Source: Halieaceae bacterium | Lineage (GTDB): Bacteria; Pseudomonadota; Gammaproteobacteria; Pseudomonadales; Halieaceae | Assembly: GCA_016744355.1 (NCBI GenBank) | Contig: JADGEN010000004.1 | Location: forward strand, 1 to 32,913 | Reading direction: 5' to 3' | DNA: 32,913 bases | Shown here: positions 16,479 through 24,543 of the stretch, one piece after another | Numbering within the stretch: the first letter of the stretch is position 1 | How the letters are laid out: each line of letters starts with the position of its first letter | Program-made: the position numbers and the translations under genes | The notes under the pieces: generated by a model | What the model saw: the letters and a program-made list of their open reading frames with translations, nothing else | The model's database searches: none | Told to the model about the DNA's origin: nothing

Positions 16479-17153
16479 ATGGCCGCACGTAAAAAGTCCA
16501 AGCGGGACAGAATCCTGGATACCGCAGAAGAATTGTTCGCCTTGCACGGCTACGATGGTGTGAGCTTACGCAAGATCGCCACCGGCGCAGGTGTCGATGT
16601 GGCGCTAGCGAATTATCACTTTGGGAAAAAACTGGATTTATTTAGCGCAGTGTTCGAACGGCGTGCCGCTTTGCTGAATGACTCACGCCATCAGGCCCTA
16701 CGTGACTGCCAATCAAAGGCGGGAAAAAAAGGGCCTTCTGTGGAGCAAATTATTGAAGCATTTTTACGACCACTTGAAATGGCACAGGAGACCGGGGATT
16801 CCGGCTGGAAAAACTATCTCGCCCTTCTGGCCTACATCAATAACTCACCCTATTGGGGGCGACTCATGATGTCCAAGCTGTTCGATGAATTGGTCAACGA
16901 ATTTATTGAAGCCTTAAAACAAGCGTTACCCCAGGCTGAGGAAGAAGATATCTACTGGTGTTACCACAATATGTCCGGAGCCCTCACCCTGACACTCGCC
17001 CAAACCGGACGCATTGACACTCTATCTGGAGGAAAATGCCTCTCATCTGACTTCCAGTCAGCCTACGATCATATGATTCCATTTACCGCCGCAGGATTTC
17101 GCAAAGTATGTAGCCAGCGATCTTCGAAGGGAAAAAGTAAGGGAGCAATGTAG
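16479..17153 (+). CDS. TetR-family transcriptional regulator
   Basis: 224 aa from ATG 16479; an in-frame GTG at 16470 would add three residues and neither start has a clear Shine-Dalgarno. The N-terminal TetR domain is textbook: RILDTAEELFALHGYDGVSLRKIA, then the recognition-helix region GVDVALANYHFGKK. The C-terminal ligand domain resembles the CerR/PsrA-like C-terminal family in layout (YLALLAYINNSPYWGRLMM, then YWCYHNMSGALTLTLAQTGR). Role: ligand-released repressor. It is divergent from the symporter. A 16-bp palindrome sits in the shared region and twice at the receptor promoter, so it is the obvious candidate to bind them. It precedes mscS by 2 bases. Confidence 0.92.
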   Translation: MAARKKSKRDRILDTAEELFALHGYDGVSLRKIATGAGVDVALANYHFGKKLDLFSAVFERRAALLNDSRHQALRDCQSKAGKKGPSVEQIIEAFLRPLEMAQETGDSGWKNYLALLAYINNSPYWGRLMMSKLFDELVNEFIEALKQALPQAEEEDIYWCYHNMSGALTLTLAQTGRIDTLSGGKCLSSDFQSAYDHMIPFTAAGFRKVCSQRSSKGKSKGAM

Positions 17154-17155
17154 TC

Positions 17156-18208
17156 ATGTCACTCGCAGAGAACATACTCTCCGTTTATTGGCCCCCCGCC
17201 ATCGTAGTAATAATAACCCTGCTGCTGGGTTGGTTAGCGCACTGGATAGCAAAACGGAGCCAAAGAGGCACTTCGGGGATTTTGTATCAACTGTCCAATT
17301 GGCTGCTCGCATCCTTTGCGGTCGTGACCATCGTGGTGTTGCTACCTTTGAGCGGCGAAACCAGAGGGCAGGTGCTCAGCTTGCTGGGCGTTGTACTCAC
17401 TGCGATACTCGCGCTGGCGGCAACCACCTTTGTGACCAATATGATTGCGGGCGTTATGCTGCAGGCCAGCCAGCCGTTTCGCCCGGGAGACTATGTACGA
17501 GTAAATGATCAATTTGGGCGGGTCACCAAAAGCTCGCTGTTTCACACCCAGATTCAAACCGAGTGGCGAGACCTAACCAATTTGCCGAATCTGATGTTAA
17601 TTAACAACCCGGTTACAGTGATGCACCGTGATGGCACCATCATTCACGCAGAGATTTCCATTGGCTACGATGTGACTTATCTACGCGTTGAAGAACTGCT
17701 GCTTAAGGCCGGTGCAGACGCTGGGTTACGAGAGCCTTTTGTGCTGGTGCACGAGCTGCTCGATCACGCGGTGGTCTATCGAGTTTGCGGGTTCCTTCCC
17801 GAGATGAACCACCTGCTGAGCTCCCGTTCGAATCTGCGCAAAAAAGTGCTGGAACAAATGCACGGCAATGGCGTAGAGATTGTATCGCCCTCTTTTATGA
17901 ACCAGCGCGCCTTGAACCCCGAAGAGAAAGTTATTCCCCCCACGCCGGTCCTGTATGACGCCGATAAGCCAATGGAAGCAAGCAAGGCACCCGAGGACAT
18001 GATCTTTGACAAAGCTGAAGAGGCGGCGAGTATCGAGGAGCTGAAGATCAAACAGGAAGAGACTCACGCGGAGCTCAAAAAAATGCGCTCAAAACTTAAG
18101 ACAATCGACGACGATGATGCCCCCGCATTGCAGCACAAGATTGAGTTACTCGAAAAACGCCAAGCCTGGTATGACAAATTAGTAGAGCAGCAAAAAAACG
18201 CAGACTAG
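17156..18208 (+). CDS. MscS-family mechanosensitive channel
   Basis: 350 aa. There are three transmembrane helices, roughly residues 13-30, 45-67 and 74-104. The third is the Gly/Ala-rich pore helix (VLTAILALAATTFVTNMIAGVML). It is followed by the beta domain signature FRPGDYVRVNDQFGRVTKSSLFHTQIQ and NLPNLMLINNPV. The alpha/beta vestibule ends near residue 235. An unusual acidic tail follows, with a predicted coiled coil (about 290-345). The family opens under membrane tension to release osmolytes. It starts 2 bases after the tetR stop and is thus probably co-transcribed with the regulator. Functional connection to the uptake module is uncertain. Confidence 0.9.
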   Translation: MSLAENILSVYWPPAIVVIITLLLGWLAHWIAKRSQRGTSGILYQLSNWLLASFAVVTIVVLLPLSGETRGQVLSLLGVVLTAILALAATTFVTNMIAGVMLQASQPFRPGDYVRVNDQFGRVTKSSLFHTQIQTEWRDLTNLPNLMLINNPVTVMHRDGTIIHAEISIGYDVTYLRVEELLLKAGADAGLREPFVLVHELLDHAVVYRVCGFLPEMNHLLSSRSNLRKKVLEQMHGNGVEIVSPSFMNQRALNPEEKVIPPTPVLYDADKPMEASKAPEDMIFDKAEEAASIEELKIKQEETHAELKKMRSKLKTIDDDDAPALQHKIELLEKRQAWYDKLVEQQKNAD

Positions 18209-18222
18209 GCCCCCGCCCAGCA

Positions 18223-18570
18223 CTACAAGTCTACTTCCTGCTCAAATTCCCTGGAAATTTTCTGCTGCAGTTCATACTGAACCCCGCCTTTTTTTGCCTT
18301 CGAATCTTTCATCCGGCTAGCAAAACGTTTCTTGCGGTAATGAGTGACCAGCCGATCGAAACGCCCTATTTCCGCCTCCCCGGCGATCAACTCTTCGATA
18401 AACGCGATATCAATACCTACACGGTAAGCTATACGCGCCGGCTGTATTCTGTGTGCGTGAAACTCGGCAACAATATGAATTTGCCCCTCGCGGTCGTGAA
18501 TACACTCCCGCGAATAGCCATAGGGCAGAGATGGAGTACGGCTATCGCCTGTGGTCTGGTTCGTTTTCAT
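18223..18570 (-). CDS. Small conserved-looking protein of unknown function
   Basis: 115 aa, family not recognised. The N-terminal PYGYSRECIHDREGQIHIVAEF suggests a short beta hairpin. Residues 40-80 (RIQPARIAYRVGIDIAFIEELIAGE) read like a helix-turn-helix, with a small-residue turn between two amphipathic helices. The C-terminus is lysine/arginine-rich then acidic. A small nucleic-acid-binding protein is a reasonable guess, not a claim. The gene converges on mscS (14 bases between stops) and is divergent from rhlE. The overlapping plus-strand frame (18340-18666) is less protein-like. No clear Shine-Dalgarno. Confidence 0.6.
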   Translation of the reverse strand: MKTNQTTGDSRTPSLPYGYSRECIHDREGQIHIVAEFHAHRIQPARIAYRVGIDIAFIEELIAGEAEIGRFDRLVTHYRKKRFASRMKDSKAKKGGVQYELQQKISREFEQEVDL

Positions 18571-18640
18571 TATTACTATTTAGCAGCTGATTCAAGAAAT
18601 GCCAAGTCCGCATTGCATTGTTTGGCGATTTTTCCAAAAT

Positions 18641-18669
18641 TTTCCATTAATTGCCCATTAAGGTAAGAT
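18641..18669 (+). promoter_or_regulatory. Putative rhlE promoter
   Basis: TTTCCA (18641-18646), a 17-base spacer and TAAGAT (18664-18669), leaving a leader of roughly 57 bases before the rhlE ATG. Moderate match to sigma-70 consensus. Confidence 0.4.
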
Positions 18670-18732
18670 GCGCGCCCCCTCGCACCGCAGGGCGACTCAA
18701 ATGCGTTGCACTTCAATCTATAGAGTATAGCA

Positions 18733-20079
18733 ATGACATTTGATGAATTTGGCTTATCTGATCTACTGCTGCGAGCTATCGGCGAAAAAGGCTACACAAC
18801 TCCATCCCCCGTACAACTCGAAGCTATCCCCGCCGTACTGACCGGAAAAGATGTGATGGCAGCGGCGCAAACAGGGACAGGTAAAACCGCCGGCTTTGTT
18901 CTCCCTATTTTGGAGCTTCTAAAAGACGGGCCACGAGCAAAATCCAATCGCGCCCGAGTGCTTATTATCACGCCCACCCGGGAGCTCGCCGCACAAATCG
19001 GGGAAAGTGTTGAGACCTACGGGCGCTATATGCCGATCAGCTCCGCGGTGGTGTTTGGCGGCGTCAAAATTAACCCGCAAATGCAGAAACTGCGCCGTGG
19101 GGTCGATATATTAGTGGCTACTCCGGGTCGCTTGCTGGATTTACATCAGCAAAATGCCATCCGTTTTGACGATTTGGAAATTTTGGTGCTGGATGAAGCC
19201 GACCGCATGCTGGACATGGGCTTCATTCACGACATTCGTAGAATACTGGCCGTACTTCCCGCCAAGCGACAGAACCTGATGTTCTCCGCAACCTTTGCCG
19301 ACGAAATCAGGACGCTGACCAAAGGTATACTGCACCAGCCCATAGAGGTTGCGGTTGCAACGGCAAATGCCACAGCCGACACCGTTGAGCAGTGGGTCTA
19401 CCCTGTCGATAAAAGCCGAAAGGCGGCACTGCTGCGCGAGCTGGTCAAGAATAACGACTGGCAGCAGGTGCTGGTTTTCAGTCGTACCAAGCACGGCGCC
19501 AACCGCCTCGCCCAGACTCTGGAAAAAGCAGGTATCAATGCGGCCGCAATCCACGGCAACAAAAGCCAGGGCGCTCGCACAAAAGCCTTAGCCGGTTTCA
19601 AGCAGGGTAAGATCCGTGTTCTGGTTGCCACAGACATCGCAGCACGAGGCCTGGACATCGTTCAATTGCCACAGGTGGTGAACTTCGACCTGCCCAATGT
19701 GGCCGAGGATTATGTCCACCGCATTGGCCGCACAGGGCGGGCCGGATCTACCGGGAAGGCCTACTCTCTGGTAAGTGCCGATGAGATCAAGCAACTCAAG
19801 GGCATAGAACAACTGATTCAAAGGCACCTCACCCGGGAGTATATTGACGGCTTTGAGCCCGACCACGACGTTCCGCCCAGCGGCACTCTGACAAAAAGCC
19901 ACAAGGCCAAACGCGCCGCCAATGCTGGAAAAGGCCGTCACCACAAAAAACAAGGTGGTGATCACACATCAAGAGGCCGCGGCAGCGACGGGCACAACCA
20001 CCCCGGTCGTCGCAAGCGTCCCGCCAGCAAAAACGGCAATCAGCGCTCCAGTAAGCCCCAGGTTTCTGGCAACCGCTAG
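18733..20079 (+). CDS. rhlE: DEAD-box RNA helicase RhlE
   Basis: 448 aa. It opens [28 protein letters not shown], the RhlE-type Q motif. Then come motif [18 protein letters not shown], motif [24 protein letters not shown] and [10 protein letters not shown]. The core ends near residue 375. The rest is a basic, Gly/His/Lys-rich disordered tail with no folded RNA-binding domain, as in RhlE and unlike DbpA or DeaD. Family role: remodelling of ribosome-assembly intermediates and mRNA decay. This is the third DEAD-box helicase gene in the window. Confidence 0.92.
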   Translation: MTFDEFGLSDLLLRAIGEKGYTTPSPVQLEAIPAVLTGKDVMAAAQTGTGKTAGFVLPILELLKDGPRAKSNRARVLIITPTRELAAQIGESVETYGRYMPISSAVVFGGVKINPQMQKLRRGVDILVATPGRLLDLHQQNAIRFDDLEILVLDEADRMLDMGFIHDIRRILAVLPAKRQNLMFSATFADEIRTLTKGILHQPIEVAVATANATADTVEQWVYPVDKSRKAALLRELVKNNDWQQVLVFSRTKHGANRLAQTLEKAGINAAAIHGNKSQGARTKALAGFKQGKIRVLVATDIAARGLDIVQLPQVVNFDLPNVAEDYVHRIGRTGRAGSTGKAYSLVSADEIKQLKGIEQLIQRHLTREYIDGFEPDHDVPPSGTLTKSHKAKRAANAGKGRHHKKQGGDHTSRGRGSDGHNHPGRRKRPASKNGNQRSSKPQVSGNR

Positions 20080-20130
20080 AGCCCGGACCAGCGCATAACC
20101 ATTTGCTGGCCATATTTAACCTGCGTTTTA

Positions 20131-20161
20131 GGTTAATAATTAACCACATCGGCGCTATACT
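20131..20161 (+). promoter_or_regulatory. Palindrome over the putative -35 of the aldehyde dehydrogenase promoter
   Basis: GGTTAATAATTAACC (20131-20145) is a perfect 15-bp palindrome with 7-bp arms and a single central base. A third half-site, TTAACCT, lies upstream at 20116-20122 and forms a second inverted repeat with AGGTTAA (20130-20136). A -35-like TTAATA (20133-20138) lies inside the palindrome, 17 bases from TATACT (20156-20161). This looks like an operator-promoter overlap; the regulator is not identified. Confidence 0.5.
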
Positions 20162-20191
20162 GACGGGCTAATTACTCGGAGTACAGACGCC

Positions 20192-21652
20192 ATGAACGCA
20201 CCCCAAAGCATTCCACAGCTGGAAGACATCGAAGCAAAAATGATTGCCGTGCTCGATGCACAGCGCGCTGACTACCTGAAAGAGGGTGCTGTTTCCGCAG
20301 AAACCCGCATCGACAGGCTGGAACGTGGCATAGACGGCCTGATCAAATATCAGGACAAATTTGTCGAGGCCATGAATATCGATTTCAGCTGTCGCCCCCG
20401 CCAAGTCACCATGCTGACCGATGTGGCCGCGTCAATTACCGGCATGAAGCATGCGATAAAACACCTGCGCAAGTGGATGAAAGCCGAAAAGCGCCCCACC
20501 ATGTTCCCCATTAACCTGCTGGGCGGTCGTTCCCGCATAGAATATCAACCACTGGGTGTGGTTGGCGTAATCGCCCCTTGGAACTTTCCTATTTACCTCG
20601 CCTTTGGCCCGCTTGCTGGTGTTCTTGCCGCAGGCAACCGCGCCATGGTCAAGCCCTCCGAGTTCACCCCCGCCACTTCCGCAGTAATGGCTGAGATGGT
20701 CGCAGACACCTGGAGCGAGAACGAAGTCGCTATCTTCGATGGCGGCCCAGAAGTTGGCCAAGCTTTTTCCAGCCTGCCCTTTGACCACCTGTTATTCACC
20801 GGCGCAACCTCCATCGCACGACATATTATGGCAGCCGCCTCGCGTAATTTAGTACCCGTTACCTTGGAGCTTGGCGGGAAGTCACCCGTTATCATCTCGC
20901 GCAGTGCCGATATCCAGAAAAGCATTGGCCGAATTATGCTGGGCAAAACACTTAACGCTGGGCAAATTTGTCTCGCCCCGGACTACCTGCTGGTACCGGA
21001 AGAGAAACTTCATGAAGTGATCGCCGCCGCGCAAAAAGCAGTATCAGAAATGTACCCCAAACTGCTGGACAACGAAGAGTACACTTCTGTAATTAACGAG
21101 CGCCATTTCGATCGTCTAAACAGCTATCTGGCTGAGGCAGAGGAACGCGGCGTTAAAACTATACCGCTGAACCCTGCCAATGAAGATTTCAGCGCTCAGA
21201 ATGGAACACGAAAGATACCGCCCACACTGATTCCAGAGCCCGCTGACGATATGAAGGTGATGGAGGAAGAACTATTCGGCCCCCTCCTTCCCATTCGGAC
21301 CTACAAGGACTTTGAAGAAACCATCACTTACGTCAACTCCAAACCACGCCCCCTCGCCGCGTACTACTTTGGTGAGGACTCCGCGGAAGAAAAAGCCGTT
21401 CTTGAGCGCACAACGTCGGGAGGCGTATGTGTTAATGATGTGATAATGCATATCATGCAGGAAGAACTGCCCTTTGGAGGCGTAGGTCCCAGCGGCATGG
21501 GAGCCATTCATGGCCACGAAGGATTCAAAACTTTCAGCCACACGAAATCTATCTACCGCCAGACCAAACTGAACGTCGGAAAGCTGGGTGGTATGCTACC
21601 TCCCTATAACAAAGCGACTGAAAGCACGATCAAAATGCAGATGAAGAAGTAG
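20192..21652 (+). CDS. calB: Aldehyde dehydrogenase, coniferyl-aldehyde-dehydrogenase type
   Basis: 486 aa, NAD(P)-dependent aldehyde dehydrogenase of the class 3-like short form. Catalytic features are in place: PWN (Asn131), KPSE for cofactor binding, LELGGK with Glu226, and the nucleophile Cys260 in NAGQICLAPDY. The C-terminal LPFGGVGPSGMGAIHGHEGFKTFSH is characteristic of the coniferyl aldehyde dehydrogenase (CalB) group. That group oxidises coniferyl aldehyde to ferulate but also acts on long-chain and other aldehydes. The symbol reflects family resemblance and not proven substrate. It has its own promoter with a palindromic operator-like site and is followed after 31 bases by the PhoD-like gene. 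Confidence 0.85.
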   Translation: MNAPQSIPQLEDIEAKMIAVLDAQRADYLKEGAVSAETRIDRLERGIDGLIKYQDKFVEAMNIDFSCRPRQVTMLTDVAASITGMKHAIKHLRKWMKAEKRPTMFPINLLGGRSRIEYQPLGVVGVIAPWNFPIYLAFGPLAGVLAAGNRAMVKPSEFTPATSAVMAEMVADTWSENEVAIFDGGPEVGQAFSSLPFDHLLFTGATSIARHIMAAASRNLVPVTLELGGKSPVIISRSADIQKSIGRIMLGKTLNAGQICLAPDYLLVPEEKLHEVIAAAQKAVSEMYPKLLDNEEYTSVINERHFDRLNSYLAEAEERGVKTIPLNPANEDFSAQNGTRKIPPTLIPEPADDMKVMEEELFGPLLPIRTYKDFEETITYVNSKPRPLAAYYFGEDSAEEKAVLERTTSGGVCVNDVIMHIMQEELPFGGVGPSGMGAIHGHEGFKTFSHTKSIYRQTKLNVGKLGGMLPPYNKATESTIKMQMKK

Positions 21653-21683
21653 CGCTGTATGCCCTTCTCGGGCAGCGGCTTGA

Positions 21684-23312
21684 ATGCATAGACGTTCGGT
21701 ACTCAAACTTGGGCTGGGTGCTTCGGCACTGGCCCTCCTCACTTCGGCCTGTTCTTCTGATACACCGGGTGCGGATGGCTGGAATGCCGGCGACCTACAG
21801 CACATTTTACCGCTGGTTTCCCACCGTGCATTCAATATTAAATTGTCATTCCGCCGGCCTCAAAAGTCGCCCCCTTTACTATTAGTAGGTGAGCGAAAAG
21901 TCAAAGGGCAACAACAGGATTCGAACGGCCGGTTCTGGTCGTTCCGCGTCGATCAGCTCTCCCCCAATACGGAATACAATCTACAACTACAAAGTACAGC
22001 CGGCTTGGCGCTGTGCGACGATTGGTCCTTGAAAACATTTCCGGCCCCGGACGACCAGCCGGAACAGCTCAAGGTCATCAGCTACACCTGCGCTGGCGGT
22101 CCTGACCTGCCTGTTTTCCCCGGTAACAGAGACGGCTTCAAGCCCGCCGCCTATAGGGCAAAACTGTTCCAGCTAATGCTGGATAAAAAGCCCGACCTGG
22201 TTGTCGCTAACGGTGACCATATCTATTGGGACTACCGCTCCTGGGAAGCAAACAGGGATGGTGTGCTTGGAAAAATGGCAGCAAAGTTCTTTCTCAAAGC
22301 CTGGGCCGGCACATTCACTGAAAACCAGGCAGTAATAGGCACGGCCAATGAGGACGTGCTGACATCAGTCGGCGACGAACAAATAGCAAAAATTTACGGT
22401 GTCGCTTTCCGCTCCACACCGGTGTTTTTTATCACCGATGATCACGACTATTTTGAAAACGATGACGCAACACCCGAGCTGGTCACATTTCCACCGCGCT
22501 CGTTCAATCAGGAGCTGAGAAATTCACTACAACGTTTGTATTTCCCCGAATATATCGTGGAAGAAAATTTGGAGAGTCATTTTCCAGGACAAATTGAAGC
22601 CCGTGGCGTAAAACTTTCTACCCACTTCGGTCAGGTGCGCTACGGCGAGCTGTTTTCAGGCCTGCTATACGACTGCGGAGGCCAACTCAGTATTCAGGGT
22701 GACAGTAGTGGACTGGTGCCCCCGGTCGTCGAGTCATGGCTGACTGAAAATACGCAACGCGAAGACAGCCGCCACCTGGTTCACTTTCCCTCCCACCCGG
22801 TAGGTTGGAGCGCTGGTAAATGGCGCGAATGGTACCCCGACGTACTGCAGAGCACAGGTACACTATTGGCACCTATAGAGCGCGACGAACAGGGCAACAA
22901 ATTCATGTGGCAACGGGGTTGGTGGCTGCAGCACCAACGCTTGTTGAAAACATTATCTGCACAGAAAAAACGCCGAGCCATGGTGATTTCTGGAGACCTG
23001 CACTTGCTGGGGGCCGGCCGCATCGATCACAGTGCAGAGCTGGATTTCACTGCCAACCCTATCCACACCGTGCTAAGCGGCCCCGTGGGTATCGGTATGC
23101 TAGGGTGGCTCTCCAATGCAAGAGGTCTGGCCGCGAAAGCTCCAGCGGACATAAGCATTGAAGAAACAATGTCTCCGGTAGAGCAGAATGGGTTTACCGT
23201 ACTGTGCTTCTCAGGCAATACGTGCGCGGTCGAGCTTTATGCCTGTCCCAAAGGCTATGTGCCACCAGAGAATTTAACTCTGAGCAAGATGCACAATTTT
23301 CAATTGTCGTAA
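21684..23312 (+). CDS. PhoD-like metallophosphoesterase, Tat lipoprotein
   Basis: 542 aa. The N-terminus combines a twin-arginine motif (HRRSVLKLG) with a lipobox ending in Cys23 (LTSAC), so export by Tat followed by lipidation is predicted. The catalytic domain has the alkaline phosphatase D/metallophosphatase pattern. ANGDHIYWD (175-183) and TDDHDYFEND (251-260) supply metal-binding Asp/Asn/His, and a C-terminal VISGDLHLLG supplies further histidine. Family members are calcium/iron phosphodiesterases or phosphatases that release phosphate from organic esters. The gene lies 31 bases after the aldehyde dehydrogenase gene. It converges on the glycine-rich lipoprotein gene with only 6 bases between stops. 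Confidence 0.88.
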   Translation: MHRRSVLKLGLGASALALLTSACSSDTPGADGWNAGDLQHILPLVSHRAFNIKLSFRRPQKSPPLLLVGERKVKGQQQDSNGRFWSFRVDQLSPNTEYNLQLQSTAGLALCDDWSLKTFPAPDDQPEQLKVISYTCAGGPDLPVFPGNRDGFKPAAYRAKLFQLMLDKKPDLVVANGDHIYWDYRSWEANRDGVLGKMAAKFFLKAWAGTFTENQAVIGTANEDVLTSVGDEQIAKIYGVAFRSTPVFFITDDHDYFENDDATPELVTFPPRSFNQELRNSLQRLYFPEYIVEENLESHFPGQIEARGVKLSTHFGQVRYGELFSGLLYDCGGQLSIQGDSSGLVPPVVESWLTENTQREDSRHLVHFPSHPVGWSAGKWREWYPDVLQSTGTLLAPIERDEQGNKFMWQRGWWLQHQRLLKTLSAQKKRRAMVISGDLHLLGAGRIDHSAELDFTANPIHTVLSGPVGIGMLGWLSNARGLAAKAPADISIEETMSPVEQNGFTVLCFSGNTCAVELYACPKGYVPPENLTLSKMHNFQLS

Positions 23313-23318
23313 CACCAG

Positions 23319-23522
23319 TTAGCGAATTCTTCCGCCCACAGAGATACTGGTGCGCACGCCAGAGCCGCCATAACCATATCGCCCCCCATGATAGCCGCCA
23401 TAGTTGCTATAGCCACTGGAGACGCCGACGCTGCCATATACTTGAGGGTCATCGCACCCGGACAACACCAAAAAAACACCAATCAGCAACAGTCCTTTGA
23501 GTAATTTCAATAGTGCACTCAT
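23319..23522 (-). CDS. Small glycine/tyrosine-rich lipoprotein
   Basis: 67 aa. Hydrophobic leader with lipobox LSGC (Cys23). The next residue is Asp, which in E. coli-type sorting keeps lipoproteins in the inner membrane. The mature 45 residues are rich in Gly, Ser and Tyr (VYGSVGVSSGYSNYGGYHGGRYGYGG) and end in a basic VGGRIR, typical of short envelope peptides without a fold assignment. Its ATG overlaps the stop of the VOC lipoprotein gene by four bases (ATGA, 23519-23522), so it is co-translated. Function unknown. Confidence 0.75.
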   Translation of the reverse strand: MSALLKLLKGLLLIGVFLVLSGCDDPQVYGSVGVSSGYSNYGGYHGGRYGYGGSGVRTSISVGGRIR

Positions 23523-24439
23523 AGCCGGCTCTCCATAACGTTATCAAGTGTATCGTTCTCAGCCCAGGTTTGCAGAGCGATTCCAGCGCCCGAAGGCCCG
23601 GCGATTACCGCTACTACACCACCTCGAGGGCGTGGCGTTGCAGGGACTAAAATTCTTCCGCCCAAAGATTCGACACGCTCAAGAATACTATCGAGTGAAG
23701 CAGCATCAGACACACGAAGATAACTCACCCACATGGGCATTAAACCTTCCACCGGGTTTGTCCGAATGCCCACGCGCGGCTTATCCAAGGTTCGCATAAT
23801 ACGGTAATCAACAGGTGATTCCTCACTGCCCAGGCTCTCTTCTTCTACGGCATACGGTGCCAGCTGGCTATAAAACTTAGCCGCACTATTCACATCAGCT
23901 GCCCACAATTCATCCCACAAAAACTCCCCCTGCGCGGGCTTATCACCCGTATCGGCGGGATCACCATCTCGAGTCTGCAACAACGCAAGAATTGCGCCCT
24001 GGGGGTCTGCTACCACTGCAATAGTGCCGCGATCGCCCAGTGATGTTGGGGGCGTGAAAACCGTACCACCTCCCTCGCTAAGAAGCTGTGTGGCACGCTC
24101 TATATCAGACACAGACAGGCCAACCACCCACTGGGAAATATCTTTTTTGTTGGGTAGTCGGTTCTGGTCAACCATGCCGCCAATCATCCGCTCACCCTGA
24201 TAGATCATTGTGTAGTTGATGCTTGCATTCGAAATCGGCCGAAACTCCCAGCCAAACAACTCACCGTAGAAGGTGCGAGTCTTCACTGGCGTGTCCGTGA
24301 GGAGGTCATGCCAAACTATTTTGCCTGGGAAATGCTCTTCTGTGGCGATCTGGCTAATTGGTGGTACGCTGAATTGAGCAGCACAGGCGCCCAGTACCAA
24401 AACTGCTACCAGCGTCAGGTTCAAACGCATTAAATTCAA
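23519..24439 (-). CDS. VOC (glyoxalase-like) double-domain lipoprotein
   Basis: About 306 aa. A lipoprotein signal (LVAVLVLGAC, +2 Ala) precedes two vicinal-oxygen-chelate repeats. The first starts at GKIVWHDLLTDTPVKTRTFYGELFGWEF, the second at GEFLWDELWAADVNSAAKFYSQLAPY. This resembles the Cfp30B-like VOC group, unusual in being exported. The start is TTG at 24439, because AGGAGA (24446-24451) sits 6 bases from it. ATG 24430, three codons on, would leave the ribosome site 15 bases away. Metal-dependent activity is not demonstrable from sequence. Its stop overlaps the glycine-rich lipoprotein start. Confidence 0.8.
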   Translation of the reverse strand: MNLMRLNLTLVAVLVLGACAAQFSVPPISQIATEEHFPGKIVWHDLLTDTPVKTRTFYGELFGWEFRPISNASINYTMIYQGERMIGGMVDQNRLPNKKDISQWVVGLSVSDIERATQLLSEGGGTVFTPPTSLGDRGTIAVVADPQGAILALLQTRDGDPADTGDKPAQGEFLWDELWAADVNSAAKFYSQLAPYAVEEESLGSEESPVDYRIMRTLDKPRVGIRTNPVEGLMPMWVSYLRVSDAASLDSILERVESLGGRILVPATPRPRGGVVAVIAGPSGAGIALQTWAENDTLDNVMESRL

Positions 24440-24543
24440 ATTGATTCTCCTGTTTCCGTTATAGCCCGCTGTAGCGCAGCACACAGCACATTGTATCCTA
24501 CAGGTCGGACCGCTAGCCCTATCGGTTCAACTATAAGCCAACA

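Noticed and set aside
18340-18666. Plus-strand frame of 108 residues opposite the small unknown protein
   Set aside because: It has no ribosome site and its composition is less protein-like than the minus-strand frame. It also runs over the likely rhlE promoter.
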